Below are positions 8,075 to 17,995 of a stretch of 64,000 bases of DNA, piece after piece. The DNA comes from Pedobacter insulae. Lineage in GTDB: Bacteria > Bacteroidota > Bacteroidia > Sphingobacteriales > Sphingobacteriaceae. Made by a program: the position numbers and the translations under genes. The notes beneath the pieces were generated by a model. The model searched no databases and was not told the origin of the DNA. It was given only the letters and a program-made list of their open reading frames with translations. The first letter of the stretch is position 1. Each line of letters starts with the position of its first letter. Where the stretch lies: positions 1 through 64,000 of the forward strand of contig NZ_FOPP01000004.1 in assembly GCF_900113525.1 (NCBI RefSeq). The letters are read 5' to 3'.

Positions 8075-8548
8075 TTAAAAAAAGTAAATCCCCAAAAGTA
8101 AGAAGATCATGCCCAACAACTCTATCTTTATTTGGCCAGGAAATAGGAGTTTTGTAGGTTCGGCACTTTTTGGAAGGTTGACTTGAAAGAGTACTCCGCG
8201 GACCACCACTAAATCCCATTGTCTAAACTCCCTTCTTCCCAGTTGGGCGAACGAAGTTTCCACAAAGTAATTGACAATTGCAGCACTATCTCTCTTTTTT
8301 TTAGGTAAGCGGAAATTGTTGTCGATATATTGGTCAAATAGTAACCCATCCCGATCGATTTTTTTCCACCGTAGCGTGTTTTTTATCGTACCGTAATTAA
8401 CTTGCTTGGCGAGCGTATCTGGTCTACTGTTTTTAAGTATTTGATCATTCTTTTCGACAGCGCAGGAGCTAAGCAGTGTAGTCAGCCAAAGTGCCGTTGC
8501 TAGTAGATAGAAAATAGTTTTATTTGCTGTATCGTGGATTCGTTTCAT
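8075..8548 (-). CDS. hypothetical lipoprotein
   Basis: 157 residues, not recognised. The N-terminus is a type II signal peptide with lipobox LLSSC (Cys29). The mature part has basic and aromatic residues with no known motif, and the last 14 residues (LLGMIFLLLGIYFF) are strongly hydrophobic, so the protein could be held at both ends. It is isolated, with a long gap to the P-type ATPase and to the decayed gene on the other side. Confidence 0.6.
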   Translation of the reverse strand: MKRIHDTANKTIFYLLATALWLTTLLSSCAVEKNDQILKNSRPDTLAKQVNYGTIKNTLRWKKIDRDGLLFDQYIDNNFRLPKKKRDSAAIVNYFVETSFAQLGRREFRQWDLVVVRGVLFQVNLPKSAEPTKLLFPGQIKIELLGMIFLLLGIYFF

Positions 8549-8680
8549 GGATGCGTTGTTTAGCGATAATTTGATATCCCAAAATCTCTTAATTTGTTAT
8601 CGGATGCAATGATACTTGTCATTTAAAAATGTGATATTTTTTAAAAAACCAGATCTTCAAACGAAACTTTTGAGACTAGT

Positions 8681-9125
8681 TCAGATTGGTGGCTTTTTTA
8701 TCCTTTTGACGCGGTTGAACCAAACTTTCTTAAGCATTACTGAGTCGTTATCAAACTTAAATTCTCCTTTGAGTGTGTTCATTTTAGAATTCCCAAATTT
8801 TATCAGCGTGAGCGTTGTTGTTTCGATCTTTTTTTGTCAAAGTTCATATAAACAGCAAGTTTTTCGGTGCCAGTGCCACCTTTTATATCAAAAGCTGCGC
8901 CCCACCTAAGGAAGGAGTTAAATACCGCTGAGGTTGGCCATCAACGATATGATAAGCACTAATATTGGAAGCGTTATATAACGCAGGTGATGAAAGTGCA
9001 TTTTTTCCGTCAGCGGTTAACACGGAAATTGAAACATCTGCGTCTAGTACGCTCGACTTTTTTTTGCATGCCACGGCAAAAATAAAAGCAATGAACAATA
9101 AAGCTAGTTTTAAAGTTTTCCTAAT
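8681..9125 (-). pseudogene. decayed lipoprotein gene with two frameshifts and no normal start
   Basis: Reading leftward, a lipoprotein-like N-terminus (FIAFIFAVACKKKSS) runs in one frame to a stop at 8883. Just before that stop, moving by one base at a run of four G (about 8905) continues the protein as GGTGTEKLAVYMNFDKK. A second one-base shift in a run of seven A (about 8832-8838) continues as ETTTLTLIKFGNSKMNT and on to FNRVKRIKKPPI and a stop at 8681. The codon where a start would be expected (9123-9125) is ATT. Adding one G and one A restores one reading frame of about 148 codons. Sequencing error in homopolymers is possible, but the lost start also argues for decay. Family unknown; it resembles small surface lipoproteins. 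Confidence 0.65.
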
Positions 9126-9154
9126 TAATTATTGGCAAGCATAACCCAACGGGC

Positions 9155-9574
9155 TCAGCTCTTTCTATTTTTGAGGTAGGCAAACCCGCCTGTAGACCAG
9201 ATGGCCGCGAGAATTAACACGGGCTGGAAAAAAAGACGGGCAAGTCGGGCACTGTTGGTATTCAATCCAAAGGCATCAGTGTGGTTGAGGTACTGGGCAA
9301 TGTTGCCTGGAAATATGAGGATGTAAAACAAGGCCAAGGCAAAGCCGATCTGTGGTCGTTTGTTTTTCCAGCATAACATGGCAAGTCCAAGGGAAATTTC
9401 TACGACGCCAGATAAGATCACAACCAAGTCTTTGCTTAAGGGGATCCAGTTGGGTACTTGTGCCTGAAACTCCTGCCGCTGAAAGGTGAAATGTCCCAAG
9501 GCGGCCGCAATCATGAATAAGCCCAAGATGATGCGAACCGTGTGTTGGGCCATGGTGGTTTTTATCTTTTGCAT
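9155..9574 (-). CDS. DoxX-like integral membrane protein
   Basis: 139 residues with four predicted membrane spans: IILGLFMIAAALGHF, LVVILSGVVEISLGLAML, IGFALALFYILIFPG and LFFQPVLILAAIW. The GHF motif after the first span and the ILSGVVEISLGLAML segment fit the DoxX/DUF4267-like group. Function is unknown; some relatives are linked to redox or quinone metabolism. The start may be the ATG at 9574 or the inner one at 9553. It is divergent from the hybrid regulator, with a short shared promoter region. Confidence 0.75.
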   Translation of the reverse strand: MQKIKTTMAQHTVRIILGLFMIAAALGHFTFQRQEFQAQVPNWIPLSKDLVVILSGVVEISLGLAMLCWKNKRPQIGFALALFYILIFPGNIAQYLNHTDAFGLNTNSARLARLFFQPVLILAAIWSTGGFAYLKNRKS

Positions 9575-9579
9575 GTTTA

Positions 9580-9604
9580 AAGATAAGCTAAAAATACTTA
9601 TCTT
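9580..9604. promoter_or_regulatory. inverted repeat in the divergent DoxX/regulator gap
   Basis: AAGATAAG (9580-9587) and CTTATCTT (9597-9604) form a perfect 8-base inverted repeat with a 9-base spacer. It fills most of the 38 bases between the DoxX-like start and the ATG of the hybrid sensor. It could be an operator, or a hairpin in the mRNA leader. Confidence 0.35.
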
Positions 9605-9612
9605 AGAGGTTG

Positions 9613-12600
9613 ATGGTAACCAAAAAGAAAATCAATCACATTGGCCTAAGATGCTTGTTTCCTTTTATAACTGTTCTGCTAACTATTCTTGGTTTTTCTG
9701 TTTTTGCGCAACAAAAATCGATTAGTTTTAAGCGTCTTACCATTAATGATGGGCTCTCTCAGAATACTATTTTTTGTATTTACCAAGATCATCGTGGCTT
9801 TATGTGGTTTGCCACCGAAGATGGGTTAAATCGATACGATGGTTATGAATTTAAAATTTTCAAGAATGAACCCAATCAGCCTCGTAGCCTACAAAATAAT
9901 CAAGTGAACGTTATTGCGGAGGACGCCAACAAACAGCTAGTTGTGGGTACTGCAGGCGGATTGAGCTTTTTTAATCGCGAAACAGAAGACTTTGTTAATA
10001 TTGTGATACCACGGAAAGACAAAGATCTTCAATCATCAAACTTTGTCACGTCCTTGGTATTTGATCGCAATTACCTTTATGTGGGCACTTATGATGGACT
10101 TAAATGCTACGATTTAAAGGATAAAAAGTTCAGAGACGACCTAGTACCAAAAGGTTTTCGTGAGTCAAATGTGCAAACGCTCTATAAAGATAATCGAGGT
10201 AAATTGTGGATTAGTTATAAAAGCAGCTTAAAATGTATAGACCTCGTTACTAAAAAGGAAGCCCCACTTCCTGATGCGATTGCGAAAGCACTTTCGAAAA
10301 CGCCAAGCACAATTCGCATAATTAAGCAAGATAATACAGGCGACTTCTGGTTTGGTACGGAACAAAATGGCCTGTTTTATTTAAAAGGGCGCCAAAATAG
10401 TGTGGTAAATTTTCGGCATCAGCCTGGCAATAAAAATAGCCTACCGGTTGACGTAGTGAGAGATCTATATTTTCACGAAGATGGAACGTTGTGGATTGCC
10501 ACAAGAAAGGGACTTTGTATTTTTGATAGGAAGGGAAGTTTATTTACGACTTATACTAACGACAAATACAATGAAGCAAGTTTATCGCATCGATCTATTC
10601 TAAAAATTATGCCAGATAGGCAAGGCAATATTTGGATAGGGACGTACGCAGGTGGGGTAAATGTGTATAATCGAGCTAATCTGAACTTTACAAATATTGG
10701 TGAACAAATGGGTTCCAAACCGGGATTAACGAATGCGGTAGTGAGCTCTATATTGCACGATAGAAGTGGGGGATTATGGATAGGAACTGAAGGTGGAGGG
10801 TTGAACTATTTAAATAGACAGAAACAAATTTTGAGTTCTTATAGCCTCAAGACCAAAAGCTTGGTTTCCGAAAATCTCATTAAATCACTTGCATTAGATG
10901 CTAAAGGAAATATTTGGATAGGTGCATTCGATGGGCTTAGGTATTTTAATACGCGCACGAAAACTCAAACATTACATGTCTTGCCCTATGATGCTTTATA
11001 TAGGGGAAGATCACAAATATATTCGCTTCTTGTGGATGGAGATGGTTTATGGGTGGGAACTAATGGAGGAGGGTTAATTTATACCAATCCTGAAAGTGGA
11101 GAGCAGAAGATTTTTGTAGCAGACCTGAAAAACAAAAATGGTTTAATAGGGAATAATGTGAGTGCACTAGTAAAAGATGGATCTGGTAACTTATGGATTG
11201 GCACTTTACAGGGGCTTGCCTATTTAGACACTAAATCGATGAAATTTAAACGATTTGTACATACTAAGTCTCCCTTTAGTCTGAACAATAACAATGTAAC
11301 TTGTTTATTTATCGACTCTAAAGGTAGGTTCTGGATAGGGACTAGGGGTGGAGGACTTCATCGTTTTGATCAATCAAAAAGCCGATTTTATAGTTACACG
11401 GAAAGAGAGGGTTTACACAATAACGTGATTAGGGCAATTAATGAAGATTTGAAAGGTAGGATTTGGCTAAGTACTAATAAAGGCATTAGTGTATTTGACC
11501 CATCAGCATTGGACAAGGATACCACTTCTAAGCTTAGGTTTAAAAATTACAGTGTAATTGATGGCCTCCAAAGTAATCAGTTCATTACCAATGCGACCCA
11601 TCGTTTGCCTAATGGAGAGCTATTATTCGGCGGCATTAATGGTATCACTAGCTTTTTTCCTGATCAAATTGTGTCGAACAAGCTGGCGTCACCTGTGGTA
11701 TTTACCGAATTGCTAATTAACAATAAACCTATAGATTACAATAAGGAAGATTCGCCAATCAAAAAAAATGTAGATGAGGTAAGGAATATAACCTTGCCCT
11801 ATGATCAGGCTTATATCACCATAAAATATGCCATGCTCAACTACTTGAATACGGCAAAAAACACTTATGCTTATATGCTTAAAGGCTTCGGTAAGGACGA
11901 CTGGCACTATGTTAAAGATCAACGTAGTGCTACATACACCAATCTAAATGCTGGTAAGTATGTTTTTATGGTAAAAGCGGCCAATAATGATGGGGTATGG
12001 AATACCAAAATAGACCAGATCATTATTCATGTACTGCCTCCATGGTATAAAACCTGGTGGGCCTATTTAATCTACTTATTTATTATCGCCGGACTACTTT
12101 ATCTTTTTTATTACTTCTCTTATAAAACCGCGAAACTTAAAAACGAACTAGATTTTGAGCAATTAAGTCACGAAAAAGACCAAGAGCTTTCTCAAAGGAA
12201 GCTTACGTTTTTTACGCACATTTCTCACGAGATTAAAACGCCACTTACGCTGATTATTTCGCCCATAGAGAAACTTTTGAGCACGGTAAATGACCATAAG
12301 TTGCAACAACAGCTTCAGTTAATCCACCGAAATGGGGAGCGCTTAATGCGACTTACCCACCAGTTATTAGACTATCGAAAGTTTGAAACGGGCAATATGA
12401 GGCTTCAAGCTGCTGAAGGTAATATGATCAGGTTTGTGAAAGAGGTAATGGTCGCATTTCAATCTTACGCAAAAAGTAAAAAAATACACTTTAAACTGTT
12501 TGCCACTCAGAAGAGTATTAGGGTTTGGTTTGATCGGGATAAAATGGAGAAAGTACTTTACAATTTAATTGCCAACGCCATAAAATTTACCCCTTCTGGT

Positions 12601-13809
12601 GGAACCATCACGCTATCAGTATTGGAAAGGGCCGGTACCAATAGCGGAGATGCAGGGTGGGTTACTATTGCTATTGAAGACAATGGGGTAGGGATATCGC
12701 CAGTTTATTTGCCAACTATATTCGACCAGTTCAAGCATTATAATGTGAACGGAATTAACGGTGAGGGCACAGGCATCGGTCTTTCCCTCTCTAAGGGTCT
12801 GGTTGAGATGCACTTAGGCAAAATTGAGGTTGAAAGCACGCCTGCTACCAGTACGATACCTGGAAATACAATTTTTACTGTTCTATTGCCTTTGGGAAAT
12901 ACCCACCTATCCAAAGAAGAGATTATACATGATTATAATAATAGCGAAGACATCCGTACTTATGCAAATACGGAAGAAATTCAATTAACTGAAACAACCA
13001 TAGCTAAGAAGCAGTATATTTTAAATGAAAATACTTCGCAACGGTTAATGATGTTGGTAGTGGAAGACAATCCTGAGGTATTAGCCTTCGTGGCTTCTCA
13101 TTTTGAAGGTGATTTTGAGGTAATTACCGCAGTAGATGGAATAGACGGATGTGAAAAGGCTACTTCACAACTTCCAGATATCATTATTAGCGATGTGATG
13201 ATGCCCAATTTTACGGGAACCGAGTTATGTGAAAAGTTGAAAAATGACCAACGCACCAGTCATATCCCAATCATTCTTCTTACCGCACGGGAGACTTTGC
13301 TTTATAAAATAGAAGGACTGGAAACTGGAGCAGACGATTATATTGTAAAACCTTTTAATTTAAAGTACCTAGAAGTGAGGATATGGAACTTGCTTGAATC
13401 GAGAATTAAATTACGGGAAAAATATAGTCGGGACTTAACTTTGCAGCCCACCAATTTGGCTATTACTTCGATTGATGAAAAGTTTTTGGAACGCACCCTG
13501 AGATACATTGAGGAAAATATGGCAGATGAAAATTTATCTGTAGAGGGTTTAAGTAAGGAAGTTGGAATGAGTAAAACCACTTTATACCGCAAACTTAAAG
13601 CGCTCACCAATCAGAATACAAATGAATTTATTAGAACCGTACGTTTAAATAGAGCTGCCCAATTGCTTAAGCAACAAAAGCTGAATGTAAGTGAAATTGC
13701 TTATTTGGTTGGATTTAATGACCAGGATTATTTTAGAAAATGTTTTAAAGAAAAGTTTGGGTGTACCCCAAAAGCCTACGCCAATCAAAGTAGTGAAGAT
13801 AAGAGCTAG
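9613..13809 (+). CDS. hybrid two-component system sensor/AraC regulator (HTCS)
   Basis: About 1398 residues, all modules of a phosphorelay in one chain: signal peptide ending near GFSVFA, a periplasmic double propeller of regulator-propeller repeats (residues about 40-720, recurring LWIGT, DGLNRYD and GLSFF units), a Y_Y_Y domain (about 730-800), one membrane span (about 815-838), histidine kinase with phospho-acceptor in FTHISHEIKTPL (His near 871) and ATPase boxes GIGLSLSKGLVEMH, a receiver domain with Asp in IIISDVMMP (about 1193), and a C-terminal AraC-type double helix-turn-helix (about 1290-1396). Such proteins bind an oligosaccharide in the periplasm and activate the adjacent utilisation locus. 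The target is presumably the divergent operons at 13.8-28.4 kb. The ATG at 9613 is used; a TTG directly precedes it. Confidence 0.95.
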   Translation: MVTKKKINHIGLRCLFPFITVLLTILGFSVFAQQKSISFKRLTINDGLSQNTIFCIYQDHRGFMWFATEDGLNRYDGYEFKIFKNEPNQPRSLQNNQVNVIAEDANKQLVVGTAGGLSFFNRETEDFVNIVIPRKDKDLQSSNFVTSLVFDRNYLYVGTYDGLKCYDLKDKKFRDDLVPKGFRESNVQTLYKDNRGKLWISYKSSLKCIDLVTKKEAPLPDAIAKALSKTPSTIRIIKQDNTGDFWFGTEQNGLFYLKGRQNSVVNFRHQPGNKNSLPVDVVRDLYFHEDGTLWIATRKGLCIFDRKGSLFTTYTNDKYNEASLSHRSILKIMPDRQGNIWIGTYAGGVNVYNRANLNFTNIGEQMGSKPGLTNAVVSSILHDRSGGLWIGTEGGGLNYLNRQKQILSSYSLKTKSLVSENLIKSLALDAKGNIWIGAFDGLRYFNTRTKTQTLHVLPYDALYRGRSQIYSLLVDGDGLWVGTNGGGLIYTNPESGEQKIFVADLKNKNGLIGNNVSALVKDGSGNLWIGTLQGLAYLDTKSMKFKRFVHTKSPFSLNNNNVTCLFIDSKGRFWIGTRGGGLHRFDQSKSRFYSYTEREGLHNNVIRAINEDLKGRIWLSTNKGISVFDPSALDKDTTSKLRFKNYSVIDGLQSNQFITNATHRLPNGELLFGGINGITSFFPDQIVSNKLASPVVFTELLINNKPIDYNKEDSPIKKNVDEVRNITLPYDQAYITIKYAMLNYLNTAKNTYAYMLKGFGKDDWHYVKDQRSATYTNLNAGKYVFMVKAANNDGVWNTKIDQIIIHVLPPWYKTWWAYLIYLFIIAGLLYLFYYFSYKTAKLKNELDFEQLSHEKDQELSQRKLTFFTHISHEIKTPLTLIISPIEKLLSTVNDHKLQQQLQLIHRNGERLMRLTHQLLDYRKFETGNMRLQAAEGNMIRFVKEVMVAFQSYAKSKKIHFKLFATQKSIRVWFDRDKMEKVLYNLIANAIKFTPSGGTITLSVLERAGTNSGDAGWVTIAIEDNGVGISPVYLPTIFDQFKHYNVNGINGEGTGIGLSLSKGLVEMHLGKIEVESTPATSTIPGNTIFTVLLPLGNTHLSKEEIIHDYNNSEDIRTYANTEEIQLTETTIAKKQYILNENTSQRLMMLVVEDNPEVLAFVASHFEGDFEVITAVDGIDGCEKATSQLPDIIISDVMMPNFTGTELCEKLKNDQRTSHIPIILLTARETLLYKIEGLETGADDYIVKPFNLKYLEVRIWNLLESRIKLREKYSRDLTLQPTNLAITSIDEKFLERTLRYIEENMADENLSVEGLSKEVGMSKTTLYRKLKALTNQNTNEFIRTVRLNRAAQLLKQQKLNVSEIAYLVGFNDQDYFRKCFKEKFGCTPKAYANQSSEDKS

Positions 13810-13817
13810 TGAGTCTT

Positions 13818-15299
13818 TTAATGGAAGGCACCAACTCCCCAATTTTTAACACCTATTCTTTTACCTTTAAAATTAACTTCACTGGGAGAAAGCCAATAAT
13901 TTTTGGCAACCTCTTTTACATCAACACCAATCGATTTAACTTTGATCCCATTTGTTGTTTTAATGAATAAGTTCTTGTCTAAAATGGCAGCAGTATCTCC
14001 TATTTGAGAGGGCTTGGCGAAACCATAATAGGCATTATTAATAAATTGGGCAGTTTCTCCTTCAGATTCGGTGACCAATGTCCCATCACCCTGCTGATAA
14101 AATATATTGTTGTAAAAAACAGATGTCGGCAGTGCCTCATCAGCAACCACTACGGCTGCGTCTTTGGGTAAAACCACTGTATTATTATGAAAAATACCGG
14201 AGCCTCGAGGCTTTGTCCACACAGGGAAATCGAATATATGCTTTCCCTTTACGCCATCATTAACACTAAGGTTGTAACGAACTATCGATTCGCTAGACGA
14301 TCCATAAACTAACATAAACCCACCCTCATTGTCATGGCTGTAATTATATTGCACCACAGTGCGGTAGCTGTCTAAATCAGCATCAAAAGCTTGCCCGTCC
14401 ATGCCCCCGCGCGTGTGATGAACCTCATTGTACTCAAATCTTGCTTCATCGGTACTTCTGCACCATAAAGCCACGCCATGCTTCACTAAATTTTCAGGGC
14501 CGTTATGATTTTCGTAGGCCAAGTTATGCGAAATAATGGGTTGGAAGGCATATCTAATTATAGCACCATCGCCGGCACAATGATGTATTTTATTATTTCT
14601 AATAATGAGCTTTGTGAAAGGTCGGTTGCCTCTTTTGGCATTATTGCCCTTCGTTAAGTTGGTGAAAATCCCTACTCGGTTGATATTTCCGATCTCACAA
14701 TTTTCTATAATGATATCATTAAACTTGGTATTTTCTCCACCTATCAAACCAATGCCACCAGTATTCTTTCCCTTGGTTTCGAAAGAATAATCGCCCATAA
14801 TGTCGTGAATATAAAGGTTAGTAAATCTGAAGTGTTGTTTTAGCTCATTAGCTAAACTCGTTACTAAAATACCGGTCCTGTTACCTACGGATGCAGCCTT
14901 GTTGGTTAACTCGAGGTTGTCAATATGCCAGCCCTCTATGTTTTTCAGTAAAATAATTTGGTCTACCTTTCCCTTGCCATCAATTATTGGTTTCTTTCCT
15001 TTCCCGTAACTGGAAAGCGTTATGGGACGGTTGGGAGTTCCTGAACCCTGTAATACTAATTGCCCTTCCCAAAACTCATTACATTTGAGCCGAATGATAT
15101 CTCCGGGTTGAAATACCTGCGCATTGATTTTAGTCAGTGTTTTCCAAGCGTTGGTGGGCGAAGAGCCAGAATTTTCGTCATTACCGGTTGTCGCATTTAC
15201 ATAATAGGTTTTGCTTTTGCCTTTGTTACCCGGTGCGTTAAAGGCAAGCATAATCGCTAAGCTTAATGCCGACCATATGACTACGCTTATTACTTTCAT
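13818..15299 (-). CDS. right-handed beta-helix protein (putative polysaccharide-active)
   Basis: 493 residues with a signal peptide and then TYYVNATTGNDENSGSS, the usual opening of exported parallel beta-helix proteins, followed by AWKTLTKINAQVFQPGD. The middle is made of short Asn-rich coils (GILVTSLANEL, IENCEIGNINRVGIF, KIHHCAGDGAIIR). Two similar proteins are encoded in the divergent operon. The fold is shared by polysaccharide lyases (PL1, PL6, PL9), some glycosidases and non-catalytic binding proteins; I cannot assign a family or catalytic residues. It is the last gene of the leftward operon and its stop lies 8 bases from that of the convergent sensor gene. Confidence 0.82.
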   Translation of the reverse strand: MKVISVVIWSALSLAIMLAFNAPGNKGKSKTYYVNATTGNDENSGSSPTNAWKTLTKINAQVFQPGDIIRLKCNEFWEGQLVLQGSGTPNRPITLSSYGKGKKPIIDGKGKVDQIILLKNIEGWHIDNLELTNKAASVGNRTGILVTSLANELKQHFRFTNLYIHDIMGDYSFETKGKNTGGIGLIGGENTKFNDIIIENCEIGNINRVGIFTNLTKGNNAKRGNRPFTKLIIRNNKIHHCAGDGAIIRYAFQPIISHNLAYENHNGPENLVKHGVALWCRSTDEARFEYNEVHHTRGGMDGQAFDADLDSYRTVVQYNYSHDNEGGFMLVYGSSSESIVRYNLSVNDGVKGKHIFDFPVWTKPRGSGIFHNNTVVLPKDAAVVVADEALPTSVFYNNIFYQQGDGTLVTESEGETAQFINNAYYGFAKPSQIGDTAAILDKNLFIKTTNGIKVKSIGVDVKEVAKNYWLSPSEVNFKGKRIGVKNWGVGAFH

Positions 15300-15308
15300 T
15301 ATGCTAAA

Positions 15309-17984
15309 TTAATAGATCTTTTTTAATTGAATTCCATTTATAATGGCTTCGTCCAAGATTGGCTTGAAGTTAATTTTTATGCCTGAGTTATGTGTTGCGG
15401 TTACCTTAACTTTGTAACTATGGGCTTCGGCGGCTTTAAGCTCGTTTTTATTTCCCAAATTGGCAATCATGGTTTTACCATTTATTGCAACATCAAAATT
15501 CCGTTCTTTAAACTGCTCATTTACTGTTGTTTTAGCGCCTAAGTCGTAAGCTAAGGCTTTTTGTGGTTCGCTAGAAACAAGTTCGGCAAAATGTAGGGTA
15601 AGCTCATATTCGCCATCTGGCACATCAAAAATAAATGCGTCCATACCTATCCGTTGGGTTTGGTAAACAGGATCTAAAGCTGTGCCTAGTATATTTTTGT
15701 TCGATCCAAAGCTTAGCCTTGAAGTATCTGTCATGCTGAAACGTGTGCCACCCACATAACCCCAAGAACCTTTTGTGTACGCTTGTTCTGGTATCCATAA
15801 CTCTTGGGCAGGCTGAGCCAAAAAATAGCGGGTATCGCCCAAGCTTATGTTTACATCGCTAAACGGAAGCGTTTCGCTATTTAATATTTTCGGAATTAGC
15901 CGTGCCACCACTTCAACCTGGTCTTGTTTTCCATGGCCGGTGGTGGCAATGAGCGTGTTGCTACCTGGTAATAATGTTACGGTAAAGTTGGCAATTCCCA
16001 TTGAAGTTGTTTGCTTGCCAATAGGTACTCCATTCACGGCTAGACTAACCGTTTTTTGATTGCTATACACTTTTATTTGTTGCCTGAATTCGTTGTTGCC
16101 GTCGGCTACACCACCCAGCACAGTTCTTCCTGTTAAACCAATTTTAATAAATGGTACCGTTAGTAAATTAGCCTGATAAAACAAATAGGTGTCTTTAGGT
16201 TTTCTGTCGATGGTTAATAAGCCTTTATTGTTAATGTGCGGATCGGTTTCAACTCGTTCTTCGGAGTTAAAGTCGGCCAAGTTCCACGCCATTGCAGCGG
16301 CTACAAAAGGTCTTTCTAGCATAGCTTTTAGGTAGAATTCGTGATATTGAACAGCATATTCCACACTTTTATCAAACCTTAAAGGTTGCTCGCTATGTAT
16401 TCTACTATCGGCATCAGCACCGTACTCGGTAACTAATAAAGGTTTGTCGGGTAGCAGACGATGGTGCATATCTAAAAAAGTGGCAAAGCCAGTATATTTT
16501 CCGGTGTACCATCCTTGATATAAGTTCCAACCCACCAACATAGGGATTTTGGTTAAACCAATCCGATTATAAAGCGCAAAGTTACCATGATTTGGAATCA
16601 TAGTATACCTATTCGGATCCTCTTCCCTGGTAAGGTTTTCTAACTCTTGAGCTAATTTAAAAACATTTTTAAAATAGACCTCCCGTCGTGTGCTGTCATT
16701 GGCAAAAGGGGGGCGAAGTAATACTTCGTTCATATAGGCCCAAATAATCACACTTGGATGATTATAATTTTGCCGAATCATTTCCCTTTGCATGTTTTTG
16801 CTATTGTTCGCAAATGCTTCGGTCTCGGTAATGGCATTTACAACCGGTATTTCAACCGCCGCAAGGAGCCCTAACTGATCGCACGCCGCTAATACCGCTG
16901 GGTCTTGCGGGTAGTGTGCCACACGAAGAAAGTTTCCCCCCATTTCTTTTAATAAGCGCACATCTTTAATTGCAATCTCGTCGCCAACGGCGTTACCCAG
17001 GTTTTTGTAATCTTGATGTCTGCTGGCTCCAATTAATTTAAGTGGCTTGCCATTTAGAAAGAATCCCTTTGCCGCATCAAATTTAAACCATCTAAACCCG
17101 AGCGGGTTTGAAACCTGATCTAATAATTCTCCTGTCTTAGCATTTCTGATAGTGGTAATAAGCTGATACAGATTGGGCTCGGTTGGCGACCATAATTTTG
17201 GATTGTTAATTTCCTCGAAATTAAGCTCAAAATGAGTAAGGCCATCGCTTTTTAGTTGTTTTTTCTGCTCGGCAATTACCCTATTTTTGTATTTTAGGGT
17301 TGCCGTAACGATTAGCTCAGTTACATTCTCTGCAGCATTGTTAATGTCCCCTTTTATACTTACGCTTGCTTTTTCATCGCTAACTAGTGGGGTGGTGATA
17401 AAAACACCTTTTCCACCATATTTATCAATATTGAAATGTGTTTTTCCTGCTACAGTTAAGTAAACGTCTCGATATAAGCCACCAAAGAATGTAAAGTCGG
17501 CGCTCAGTGGCGGAATGTTGGCGTTATACCGGTTATCTACTTGAATAGTAATTTCATTCTTACCATTTTGATCGAAACGCAAAAAAGGGCTCACATCTAC
17601 ATTAAAACCGGTATACCCACCAATATGAGTGCCGGCCTTTTTTCCGTTTACAAAAATTACAGTAGTTTGGTTTGCGCCCTCAAAACTGAGAAACACCTTA
17701 CGGTTTTTCCAGTTCGCTGGAATAACAAGGTGTTTTTTATACCATCCTGAGCCTCTATAATAGCCAGGTACATCGTCGTTTACATCAGTTGTATTCCAAC
17801 TGTGAGGGATTTGTACTTTTTCCCAGCTGATTTGCTGAGTTAATAGGGCAGGGTAAGACAGCTTTCCTTTATAAAATTGCCAATCGGAATTAGCAGATAA
17901 ACTTATCCTTTCTTGTGCCCTGGCAACGGAAGTTAAAATGATAAGGGTAATTAGTAGGGTAAAATACAGGCAATTGTTTCTCAT
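15309..17984 (-). CDS. glycoside hydrolase family 2 enzyme with malectin-like C-terminus
   Basis: 891 residues: signal peptide, jelly-roll sugar-binding domain (about 25-190), Ig-like domain (about 190-300), and a TIM barrel (about 300-600). The acid/base is the Glu of WAYMNE (near 419) and the nucleophile the Glu of LLVTEYGAD (near 520), spaced as in GH2. A further Ig-like segment follows (about 640-700), and the last 160 residues resemble a malectin carbohydrate-binding domain (ISLGDTRYF, GYELTLHF-like ...YELTLHFAEL, INGIQLKKIY). The enzyme probably removes a beta-galactosyl, beta-glucuronyl or beta-mannosyl unit in the periplasm. It sits 9 bases upstream of the beta-helix gene and 11 bases after the next hydrolase. 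The exact specificity is unknown. Confidence 0.92.
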   Translation of the reverse strand: MRNNCLYFTLLITLIILTSVARAQERISLSANSDWQFYKGKLSYPALLTQQISWEKVQIPHSWNTTDVNDDVPGYYRGSGWYKKHLVIPANWKNRKVFLSFEGANQTTVIFVNGKKAGTHIGGYTGFNVDVSPFLRFDQNGKNEITIQVDNRYNANIPPLSADFTFFGGLYRDVYLTVAGKTHFNIDKYGGKGVFITTPLVSDEKASVSIKGDINNAAENVTELIVTATLKYKNRVIAEQKKQLKSDGLTHFELNFEEINNPKLWSPTEPNLYQLITTIRNAKTGELLDQVSNPLGFRWFKFDAAKGFFLNGKPLKLIGASRHQDYKNLGNAVGDEIAIKDVRLLKEMGGNFLRVAHYPQDPAVLAACDQLGLLAAVEIPVVNAITETEAFANNSKNMQREMIRQNYNHPSVIIWAYMNEVLLRPPFANDSTRREVYFKNVFKLAQELENLTREEDPNRYTMIPNHGNFALYNRIGLTKIPMLVGWNLYQGWYTGKYTGFATFLDMHHRLLPDKPLLVTEYGADADSRIHSEQPLRFDKSVEYAVQYHEFYLKAMLERPFVAAAMAWNLADFNSEERVETDPHINNKGLLTIDRKPKDTYLFYQANLLTVPFIKIGLTGRTVLGGVADGNNEFRQQIKVYSNQKTVSLAVNGVPIGKQTTSMGIANFTVTLLPGSNTLIATTGHGKQDQVEVVARLIPKILNSETLPFSDVNISLGDTRYFLAQPAQELWIPEQAYTKGSWGYVGGTRFSMTDTSRLSFGSNKNILGTALDPVYQTQRIGMDAFIFDVPDGEYELTLHFAELVSSEPQKALAYDLGAKTTVNEQFKERNFDVAINGKTMIANLGNKNELKAAEAHSYKVKVTATHNSGIKINFKPILDEAIINGIQLKKIY

Positions 17985-17995
17985 GGTAAATTAGG

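Noticed and set aside
8616..8909. Plus-strand open frame of 97 codons
   Set aside because: It lies antisense to the frames of the decayed lipoprotein, has no start context or motif, and the minus-strand reading is far more protein-like.
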